NCBI GenBank assembly: GCA_946408865.1
Contig: CAMJTZ010000104.1
Coordinates: forward strand, 1-6,711
Length of the DNA: 6,711 nucleotides
Direction: 5' to 3'
DNA from: an uncultured Clostridia bacterium
Lineage (GTDB): Bacteria > Bacillota_A > Clostridia > Christensenellales > Aristaeellaceae
Shown here piece after piece: positions 1 through 6,711 of this stretch. The first letter of the stretch is position 1, and each line of letters starts with the position of its first letter. The notes under the pieces are model-generated. The model was not told the DNA's origin and searched no databases. It worked only from the letters and a program-made list of their open reading frames with translations. A program made the translations under genes and the position numbers.

Positions 1-75
1 TGCTGCTTCCGTCAGGACCTGACAGGGTTCACACCGAAAGATCGCACGGGACCCAATCTTCATCGCGCACACGGC
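1..75 (-). ncRNA. ffs: SRP RNA (4.5S-like, small bacterial type), 3' part cut by window edge
   Basis: This is the RNA of the signal recognition particle, which binds Ffh and targets ribosomes making membrane and secreted proteins to FtsY at the membrane. Read on the minus strand, the segment ending at position 1 carries the conserved domain IV signature: CAGGTCC, a four-base loop TGAC at positions 14-11, then GGAAGCAGCA, with the asymmetric internal loop that Ffh recognises. TGAC fits the URRC tetraloop class, the known alternative to the GNRA-type loop. The 5' end is placed near position 75 from the promoter at 83-111. That leaves only about 60 nt before the apical loop, too little for an Alu domain, so the small type is inferred. 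The 3' half of the hairpin lies outside the window. The identity is certain; the exact 5' end is estimated. Confidence 0.93.
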
Positions 76-82
76 AAGGGTT

Positions 83-124
83 AGTATATCGTCTTTCCGG
101 GGGAATTGCAAGCCGGTTTTTTTT
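83..124 (-). promoter_or_regulatory. Promoter of the SRP RNA gene with UP-like A-tract
   Basis: On the minus strand a -35 element TTGCAA (111-106) is followed by a 17-nt spacer and a -10 element TATACT (88-83). Transcription would start near position 75. An uninterrupted run of eight A residues on the minus strand (124-117) lies about 42-49 nt upstream of the start, where a proximal UP element contacts the RNA polymerase alpha subunit. This is the architecture expected for a highly expressed stable RNA. The match is seen directly; strength is inferred. Confidence 0.8.
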
Positions 125-166
125 CGTATCTTCGGGTTTTTCCGGCGGAATCGGCCGGATTGGGCA

Positions 167-195
167 TTGACCCTGCCGGAGGGCAAGCGTAAAAT
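167..195 (+). promoter_or_regulatory. Sigma-A-type promoter of the DUF1846 gene
   Basis: TTGACC (167-172), a 17-nt spacer, then TAAAAT (190-195) give a near-consensus housekeeping promoter, with a start expected near 202 and a leader of roughly 45 nt. It is divergent from the SRP RNA promoter; the two -35 boxes are about 55 bp apart. A bulged inverted repeat (CCCT at 171-174 against AGGG at 180-183) overlaps the -35 box and spacer and could in principle be an operator, but it is short. Confidence 0.75.
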
Positions 196-235
196 AGATC
201 TGTTATTTACTGTGATCCTATCCTGAATTTTTTCC

Positions 236-240
236 GGAGG
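236..240 (+). promoter_or_regulatory. Ribosome binding site of the DUF1846 gene
   Basis: GGAGG lies 7 nt before the ATG at 248 and fixes that start. No competing start with a comparable Shine-Dalgarno sequence is seen nearby. Confidence 0.85.
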
Positions 241-247
241 TGCGGGG

Positions 248-1729
248 ATGAAAATCGGTTTTGACCACAATCGGTACACGCGGATGCAGTCCGAGCGGAT
301 TATCCAGCGGATTGATGAATTCGGCGGAAAACTCTACCTGGAGCTCGGCGGCAAATTGTTTGACGATTTTCATGCCAGCCGCGTACTTCCCGGATTCCAG
401 CCGGACAGCAAGGTACAGATGCTCCTGAAGCTGAAGGACAGGGAAGAGATCATCATCGTCATCAACGCGGACGATATAGAGAAGAGCAAGGTGCGCGGCG
501 ATCTGGGAATCACGTATGACCTGGACGCTCTGCGCCTGATTGACGCATTCCGCGGAATCGGACTGTATGTCGGATCCGTGGTACTGACCCGCTGGGCAAA
601 CCAGCCGGCGGCCATTGCCTTCGAGCAGCGGCTGAATTCGCTGGAGATCCGGACCTACCGGCATTATCCGATCGCCGGATATCCGACGGATATCGATCAC
701 ATCGTGAGCGACGAGGGATTCGGCAAGAACGATTATGTCGAAACGACGCGCCCGCTGGTGCTGGTGACCGCGCCCGGCCCCGGCAGCGGAAAGATGGCGA
801 CCTGCCTGAGCCAGCTGTATCAGGAAAACCGCCGGGGGATCAAGGCCGGATATGCGAAGTTCGAAACCTTCCCGATCTGGAACCTTCCGCTGAAACACCC
901 GGTCAACGTAGCCTATGAAGCCGCTACGGCAGATCTGAGCGATGTGAACATGATCGACCCGTATCATCTGGAAGCATACGGCGAGACAACGGTCAACTAC
1001 AACCGCGACATTGAGATTTTCCCCGTGCTGAACGCGCTGTTTGAGCATGTATGGGGCAAATCGCCGTACAAGAGCCCAACGGATATGGGCGTGAACATGG
1101 TGGGTATGTGCATCACGGATGACCTTGTCTGCCGCAAAGCTGCCGAGATGGAGATTCTCCGCCGGTACTATACGGCGAGATGCTCTTTCCTGCAGGGACA
1201 CGCGGCGAAGGAGGAAGCGGAGAAAATTCTTCTGCTGATGAAGCATCTGAACCTGGATGATTCCATCCGCCCGGTGATTGCCGCGGCAAGAGAACGCGCG
1301 GAAGAAACCGAAAACCCCGCGCTGGCGATCGAACTGCCGGAAGGCGAAATCATCACCGGCAAAACGACCGACCTGCTGGGGCCGTCTGCAGCAGTGATCC
1401 TGAACGCACTGAAGCGGCTGGGGAACATTCCCAAGAGTGTGCACCTGATTCCGCCGGAAGTTATCGAGCCGGTGCAGGAACTGAAGTGCAGGTACCTGGG
1501 CAATCACAATCCGCGGCTGCATTCCGACGAGGTGCTGGTGGCGCTTTCTGTTTCCGCCGCTTCCGATCCGAACGCGGCGAAGGCGCTGAGCATGCTGCCG
1601 CTGCTGAAAAACTGCGAAGCGCATTCCACGGTTATTTTGCCTGCAGTGGACGACAACACGTTCCGCAGACTGGGACTGAACCTGACCTGTGATCCGAGCT
1701 ACCAGAGCCATAAACTGTATCACAAATAA
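248..1729 (+). CDS. DUF1846 / UPF0371 family protein of unknown function
   Basis: The 493-residue product matches the DUF1846 (UPF0371) family along its full length, which is normally about 490-500 residues. Recognisable family segments include the N-terminal MKIGFDHNRYTRMQSE, an acidic 'VINADDIEKSKVRGD' stretch (residues 71-85), the glycine-rich loop APGPGSGK (175-182) followed by MATCLSQLY, the 'FPIWNLPLKHPVN' segment (208-220), 'PTDMGVNMVG' (277-286), and a C-terminal end in LYHK. The glycine loop resembles a phosphate-binding loop but is not a canonical Walker A: the first glycine is proline and no Ser/Thr follows the lysine. No signal peptide or membrane segment is visible, so it is probably cytoplasmic. 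Proteins of this family have been solved structurally, but I know of no established reaction. The gene has its own promoter and terminator, so it appears monocistronic and is not transcribed with prfC-typA. Family assignment is firm; function is unknown. Confidence 0.93.
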   Translation: MKIGFDHNRYTRMQSERIIQRIDEFGGKLYLELGGKLFDDFHASRVLPGFQPDSKVQMLLKLKDREEIIIVINADDIEKSKVRGDLGITYDLDALRLIDAFRGIGLYVGSVVLTRWANQPAAIAFEQRLNSLEIRTYRHYPIAGYPTDIDHIVSDEGFGKNDYVETTRPLVLVTAPGPGSGKMATCLSQLYQENRRGIKAGYAKFETFPIWNLPLKHPVNVAYEAATADLSDVNMIDPYHLEAYGETTVNYNRDIEIFPVLNALFEHVWGKSPYKSPTDMGVNMVGMCITDDLVCRKAAEMEILRRYYTARCSFLQGHAAKEEAEKILLLMKHLNLDDSIRPVIAAARERAEETENPALAIELPEGEIITGKTTDLLGPSAAVILNALKRLGNIPKSVHLIPPEVIEPVQELKCRYLGNHNPRLHSDEVLVALSVSAASDPNAAKALSMLPLLKNCEAHSTVILPAVDDNTFRRLGLNLTCDPSYQSHKLYHK

Positions 1730-1748
1730 AGGCGTGAAACGATCATAC

Positions 1749-1777
1749 GGAACCACCGGAGACGGCGGTTCCTTTTT
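1749..1777 (+). terminator. Rho-independent terminator after the DUF1846 gene
   Basis: A 10-bp stem (left arm 1749-1758, right arm 1763-1772) with one A-C mismatch closes a GAGA loop and is followed by five T residues (1773-1777). It starts 19 nt after the stop codon. The reverse strand lacks a T-run, so it acts only on rightward transcription and separates this gene from prfC. Confidence 0.92.
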
Positions 1778-1812
1778 CATGCCCGCGGAGAATGGCAGGG
1801 AACCCAAAAACC

Positions 1813-1842
1813 TTGACAACACAAAGGGTTGCGATATAAAAT
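1813..1842 (+). promoter_or_regulatory. Promoter of the prfC-typA operon
   Basis: A perfect TTGACA -35 box (1813-1818) precedes an AT-rich -10 region. Two registers fit: TATAAA (1835-1840) with a 16-nt spacer, or TAAAAT (1837-1842) with an 18-nt spacer. The start would lie near 1847-1849, giving a leader of about 53 nt. It lies directly after the upstream terminator, as expected for a separate transcription unit. Confidence 0.8.
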
Positions 1843-1866
1843 ACACTGTTTGTTTTCATGGATGCA

Positions 1867-1900
1867 TGAACGGACGAACGAATGAATGACGGAGGGATGA
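1867..1900 (+). repeat. Imperfect period-4 repeat in the prfC leader
   Basis: The leader immediately before prfC reads as consecutive four-base units ending mostly in GA (acgg, acga, acga, atga, atga, cgga, ggga, then tgat). The last units form the Shine-Dalgarno sequence GGAGGG (1891-1896), 5 nt before the ATG at 1902. The repeat is degenerate and short, and it may be chance. It is recorded because slippage here would change the leader, and possibly the binding-site spacing, without touching the protein. Confidence 0.45.
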
Positions 1901-1901
1901 T

Positions 1902-3518
1902 ATGCTGCCAGCCAACGATACACCGGAATTCCGGAATCTGCTCCATGAGCAGGTGGAGAAGCGGCGTACCTTCGCCATCATTTCCCACCCTGACGCCGGA
2001 AAGACCACCCTGACGGAGAAGCTGCTGCTGTACGGCGGCGCAATCCGCAGCGCGGGCAGCGTCAAAGCCCGGAAGACGGACAAGCACGCCACTTCCGACT
2101 GGATGGAAATCGAGAAGCAGCGCGGCATCTCCGTGACGAGTTCCGCGATGCAGTTTGTATATGACGGATACAGGATCAATATTCTGGATACTCCGGGGCA
2201 CCAGGACTTCTCCGAGGATACCTACCGGGTGCTGGTTGCGGCGGACGCCGCGGTCATGCTGCTGGATGCCGCCAAGGGCGTGGAAGCCCAGACGATCAAG
2301 CTGTTTAAAGTCTGCCGGATGCGGAACATACCGATCTTTACCTTTGTGAACAAGATGGACCGGGCCGCCAAGGATCCCTTCTCCCTGATGGAGGAACTGG
2401 AGCAGGTGCTGGGCATCCGCTCCTGCCCGATCAACTGGCCGATCGGTGTGGACGGCGATTTCCAGGGCGTTTATCACCGGGACACGAAAACGGTGGAGCT
2501 TTATACCGGCGGCGATCATGGAAAAACCATGGTGGAGAAGACGGACGTCGGAATTGACGATCCGGAACTGGAAAAAGTGCTCGAAAAGCATTACCGGGAC
2601 CGGCTGCACGAAGAAATTGAACTGCTGGATGAAGCCGGGGATGAGTTTGACCTGGAAAAGGTCCGCAGCGGCGAACTGACGCCCATGTTCTTCGGCTCTG
2701 CCGTGACAAATTTCGGCGTGGAACCTTTCCTGGACCGGTTCCTGAGCTTTACACCGCCGCCCCTGCCGCGGGAAAGCGACCAGGGCATGGTGACACCGGA
2801 GGAACCGTATTTTTCCGGATTCATCTTCAAGATCCAGGCCAATATGAATCCGGCTCACCGGGACCGGCTGGCCTTCATGCGGATTGTCAGCGGCGCCTTT
2901 GAGAAAGGCATGGAAGTATGGCACAGCGGGACGAACAAAAACGTGGCGCTGAAGCAGCCACAGCAGTTCATGGCAGATGAGCGGGAAGCGGTGGAGGAGG
3001 CCTGGGCCGGAGATATTATCGGCCTGTTTGATCCCGGAATATACCGGCTGGGAGATACGCTGAGCACCGGGCCGAAGCTGCATTACGCCAATATTCCCGT
3101 ATTTGCGCCGGAGTTTTTCAACCGGGTGCGCCCGCTGGACAGCATGAAGCGCAAACAGTTCCAGAAGGGTATCAGCCAACTGGCGGAGGAAGGCGCGATC
3201 CAGACTTTTATCCGCACGGAAACCGGGCGGGAGGAGTTTATGGTCGGCGTGGTCGGCGTGCTGCAGTTTGAAGTGCTGGAACACCGGCTCCGGACAGAAT
3301 ACCAGACGGAGATTGTGATGGAAGGGATGCCCTTCCGGCACGTACGCTGGGTATCAAAGACGCCAAAGCCCGTCGAAGATCTGAAACTGACGTCAACGTC
3401 CGGGCGGGCGAAGGACAGCCACGGACGGGATGTACTGCTGTTTGAAAATGAGTGGAGCATCCGCCTGGCCTGCGAGAACAACGAAGGGCTGGAGCTCAAG
3501 GAGACCGCGGAGAGATAA
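1902..3518 (+). CDS. prfC: Peptide chain release factor 3 (RF3), class II translational GTPase
   Basis: RF3 uses GTP to remove RF1 or RF2 from the ribosome after peptide release and contributes to quality control after mistranslation. The 538-residue length is close to the usual 525-540. The G domain shows all GTPase motifs: G1 SHPDAGKTT (28-36), G2 RGISVTS (74-80), G3 DTPGHQD (96-102), G4 NKMD (150-153) and G5 GSAV (265-268). The long gap between G4 and G5, including the INWPIG segment (177-182), is typical of RF3 and separates it from EF-G. Beta-barrel domain 2 follows (about 300-390, with FSGFIFKIQANMNP), then the C-terminal domain with 'GREEFMVGVVGVLQFEVL' (442-459). The ATG at 1902 has GGAGGG 5 nt upstream. 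It is the first gene of a two-gene operon with typA, 32 nt downstream. No key residue is missing. RF3 is not universal in bacteria; its presence here is not remarkable. Confidence 0.97.
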   Translation: MLPANDTPEFRNLLHEQVEKRRTFAIISHPDAGKTTLTEKLLLYGGAIRSAGSVKARKTDKHATSDWMEIEKQRGISVTSSAMQFVYDGYRINILDTPGHQDFSEDTYRVLVAADAAVMLLDAAKGVEAQTIKLFKVCRMRNIPIFTFVNKMDRAAKDPFSLMEELEQVLGIRSCPINWPIGVDGDFQGVYHRDTKTVELYTGGDHGKTMVEKTDVGIDDPELEKVLEKHYRDRLHEEIELLDEAGDEFDLEKVRSGELTPMFFGSAVTNFGVEPFLDRFLSFTPPPLPRESDQGMVTPEEPYFSGFIFKIQANMNPAHRDRLAFMRIVSGAFEKGMEVWHSGTNKNVALKQPQQFMADEREAVEEAWAGDIIGLFDPGIYRLGDTLSTGPKLHYANIPVFAPEFFNRVRPLDSMKRKQFQKGISQLAEEGAIQTFIRTETGREEFMVGVVGVLQFEVLEHRLRTEYQTEIVMEGMPFRHVRWVSKTPKPVEDLKLTSTSGRAKDSHGRDVLLFENEWSIRLACENNEGLELKETAER

Positions 3519-3538
3519 ATCTGATCAGCGGTCAGTAT

Positions 3539-3544
3539 GGAAGG
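3539..3544 (+). promoter_or_regulatory. Ribosome binding site that sets the typA start
   Basis: GGAAGG lies 6 nt before the ATG at 3551. The reading frame stays open upstream to a GTG at 3452 inside prfC, but that extension is the out-of-frame tail of prfC and has no homology to TypA. The binding site and the conserved VREDIRNIAIIAHVDHG start together select 3551. Confidence 0.85.
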
Positions 3545-3550
3545 TGCATT

Positions 3551-5380
<1,830 letters not shown>

Positions 5381-5386
5381 TACAAA

Positions 5387-5437
5387 AACCAAATTCAAAA
5401 CCCGCTGCAGCAATTGCAGCGGGTTTTGAATTTGGTT
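5387..5437. terminator. Bidirectional terminator, perfect 23-bp palindrome between typA and the isomerase gene
   Basis: Two perfectly complementary 23-nt arms (5387-5409 and 5415-5437) flank a 5-nt loop GCAAT. The GC-rich core (CCCGCTGCA against TGCAGCGGG) is bordered by AAAA and TTTT, so a U-tract follows the core hairpin on either strand. On the minus strand the full stem also ends in five T residues (5388-5384). It lies 6 nt after the typA stop and 6 nt after the stop of the converging isomerase gene, so it serves both. Perfect arms of this length are longer than most intrinsic terminators. Confidence 0.93.
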
Positions 5438-5443
5438 ACAGAC

Positions 5444-6711
5444 TTATTCCTGCGGAATGGGCGCAGCTTCCGTCTCCGGGACGGTTTCAGCATCCTCAGC
5501 TCCGTCGGCTTCTTCCGGAGAAATCCAGGCATTGCCGGCTTCCGTCCAGATGACGGCTCCGGCATCTTCAGCCTCTTTGGTCCAGTTGCCCAGCGCCATG
5601 TCGTAGGCTTCATCCTGCAGCGCGGTGTCGAGCGCGGACTTCAGTTCGGCTTTCATGGCATCCGTCAGTTCCACCGGGCCCGGTTCAATATCCCGAAGAT
5701 AGTAAAGGATATGAACGCCGAAATCCGTAAGGACCGGCTCGCTGATGTCACCTACTTTTTCCAGGGCGGCCGCGGCTTTGGTGAAAGGCGCTGCGTAGAT
5801 AATGCTTTCAGGATGAATGATATAGCCGTTCTTCAGGGTTTCCGCATCCTCCATGCCGGGATCTTCCCCGTACTCGGCGATCAGGGACTCGAAGGATTCA
5901 CCTTTGGCCAGACGCGCCTGGATATCGTCGATTTTGACCTTCAGGCTGTCCAGAATGGCCTGGCGTGCAGCTTCCACCATTTCTGCGGTGACGGGTTCTT
6001 CTGTTGCTTCAGGGGCTGCTGTGGCTTCGGCATCCGTTCCGTCAGGGGCAGCCGCAGTCTCAGGATCAGTTCCGGCGGTGGACTCTTCTTCACTGCTGTT
6101 CTCTTCCAGACGGGCGGACAGACCCTTCCAGTTTTCCAGAAGCGTGTCTTCCGGTTTGAGAAGGATATGCAGAATGCCGCGGTAGTTGGCCGGAATGTAG
6201 TAGGAAGGGGAGAAATAACCCGGATAGTACGCGCTGTACTGTTCGTACATTTCACGGTTCTGGACATATTCAGCCGGATCCTTCTCGGATGCTTCCTTAT
6301 CCGCTTCGACGAGGGTGTTGAAATAATCGATGATTTCCTGTTCAGAAGCCTCGACGCCCTTTGTGGCGGAAGCTCTTACATGGTTTAAGATTTCCTGCTG
6401 TTCCGCCTGCTGAATGGCAGCCTCCAGCGTATATCCGTCCGACTCAAAGAGGGCCAGCAGCTGCGCGCGGGCGTTATCCTTGTCCTCCTGGGAGGATTCG
6501 TCCGTAATCTTGAAATAGTTTTCCAGGTAGTACTGCACTTCTTCCTCGAATTCCTCGGAAGCCTTCTGGGCGATGGAGGCCTTTTCCTCGTCGGTGAGGG
6601 TATCCATCCCCAGCTCCTTCGCTTTGTTGAGGAGGAGCGCTTCCTCATACAGATACTGCAGGGCAAACTGCTTCGCATAGTCTGCGAAACCGGGATCTGA
6701 GGTATCGTACC
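5444..6711 (-). CDS. SurA/PrsA-like parvulin-type peptidyl-prolyl isomerase, N-terminus outside window
   Basis: The frame is open to the right edge, so the first visible Met (6607-6605) is internal: 34 further codons, reading YDTSDPGFADYAKQ onward, precede it without a stop. Counting from that Met, 387 residues are visible. The first part is helical and charged (to about 110), like the SurA_N chaperone region of PrsA/SurA proteins. A tyrosine-rich segment (114-142) leads into the first parvulin strand RGILHILLKPE (143-153). An acidic Ala/Glu/Thr/Pro-rich insert (about 168-207) interrupts the domain, which resumes with an alpha-helical ARLAKGESFESLIAEYGEDPG (231-251) and closes with DISEPVLTDFGVHILYYL (287-304). 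Both histidines characteristic of parvulins (H147, H299) are present; the usual GGdLG segment is replaced by LKNGYIIHP. The C-terminus is an acidic tail. The family isomerises Xaa-Pro bonds, usually in exported proteins; a signal peptide or lipobox would lie off-window. Whether it is PrsA (lipoprotein), secreted or cytoplasmic cannot be decided here. Confidence 0.88.
   Translation of the reverse strand, partial: YDTSDPGFADYAKQFALQYLYEEALLLNKAKELGMDTLTDEEKASIAQKASEEFEEEVQYYLENYFKITDESSQEDKDNARAQLLALFESDGYTLEAAIQQAEQQEILNHVRASATKGVEASEQEIIDYFNTLVEADKEASEKDPAEYVQNREMYEQYSAYYPGYFSPSYYIPANYRGILHILLKPEDTLLENWKGLSARLEENSSEEESTAGTDPETAAAPDGTDAEATAAPEATEEPVTAEMVEAARQAILDSLKVKIDDIQARLAKGESFESLIAEYGEDPGMEDAETLKNGYIIHPESIIYAAPFTKAAAALEKVGDISEPVLTDFGVHILYYLRDIEPGPVELTDAMKAELKSALDTALQDEAYDMALGNWTKEAEDAGAVIWTEAGNAWISPEEADGAEDAETVPETEAAPIPQE

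Noticed and set aside
218..1846. A 542-codon open frame on the minus strand opposite the DUF1846 gene
   Set aside because: It mirrors a GC-rich gene whose codon choice suppresses antisense stops; its translation is Arg/His/Gln-rich with no recognisable domain, and it runs through the terminator and ribosome binding site of the real gene.
1862..1889. Short leader frames of seven codons before prfC as a regulatory leader peptide
   Set aside because: No Shine-Dalgarno sequence precedes them, and neither a run of a regulatory amino acid nor an alternative hairpin is seen.
1778..1901. A possible riboswitch or T-box upstream of prfC
   Set aside because: The transcribed leader is only about 50 nt, with no conserved riboswitch core, no T-box sequence and no terminator hairpin.
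1743..3341. A 532-codon minus-strand frame opposite prfC
   Set aside because: Same reason: a shadow of RF3 with no domain and a biased His/Gln/Arg-rich composition.
3452..3550. An upstream GTG start extending TypA by 33 residues into prfC
   Set aside because: The extra residues are out-of-frame prfC tail without TypA similarity, and a good binding site precedes the ATG at 3551.
5414..6388. A 324-codon plus-strand frame opposite the isomerase gene
   Set aside because: It begins in the loop of the terminator hairpin, lacks a ribosome binding site and is rich in Phe/Arg/Gly, as expected for the complement of an acidic protein.
6605..6607. The ATG at 6607-6605 as the true start of the isomerase
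   Set aside because: The frame continues open to the window edge with fitting helical, charged sequence (Q-Y-L-Y-E-E-A-L-L-L), and no ribosome binding site precedes this ATG.

Overview
The window looks like a housekeeping stretch of chromosome from a fairly GC-rich member of the Bacillota, most likely class Clostridia. The grounds are a small-type SRP RNA, a UPF0371/DUF1846 protein (a family found mostly in Gram-positive bacteria), strong GGAGG-type ribosome binding sites, clean sigma-A-like promoters, U-tract terminators, and a SurA/PrsA-type peptidyl-prolyl isomerase. Genus cannot be called from this sequence. There is no sign of mobile DNA, CRISPR, phage or a defence system.

Layout. Positions 1-75 hold the 5' part of an SRP RNA gene on the minus strand, cut by the left edge. 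Its promoter, with an A-tract in the UP-element position, lies at 83-124. A divergent promoter at 167-195 reads right into a monocistronic gene for a DUF1846 protein of unknown function (248-1729), closed by a strong hairpin terminator at 1749-1777. A new promoter (1813-1842) then drives two consecutive translational GTPase genes: prfC, encoding release factor 3 (1902-3518), and typA, encoding the ribosome-binding GTPase TypA/BipA (3551-5380). A perfect 23-bp palindrome (5387-5437) follows and can terminate transcription from both sides. Converging on it from the right edge is a parvulin-type peptidyl-prolyl isomerase gene on the minus strand (5444 to beyond 6711), whose N-terminus is missing.

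How the genes fit together. SRP RNA, RF3 and TypA all act at or on the ribosome: targeting of nascent membrane and secreted proteins, recycling of release factors, and ribosome assembly or stress adaptation. The isomerase probably helps fold exported proteins, although its localisation signal is outside the window. The DUF1846 protein has no established role. Most of the content is conventional. The least conventional features are the isomerase, whose parvulin domain is split by a long acidic low-complexity insert and preceded by a tyrosine-rich segment, the unusually long perfect palindrome, and a period-4 repeat in the prfC leader. I did not find a convincing undescribed system here.
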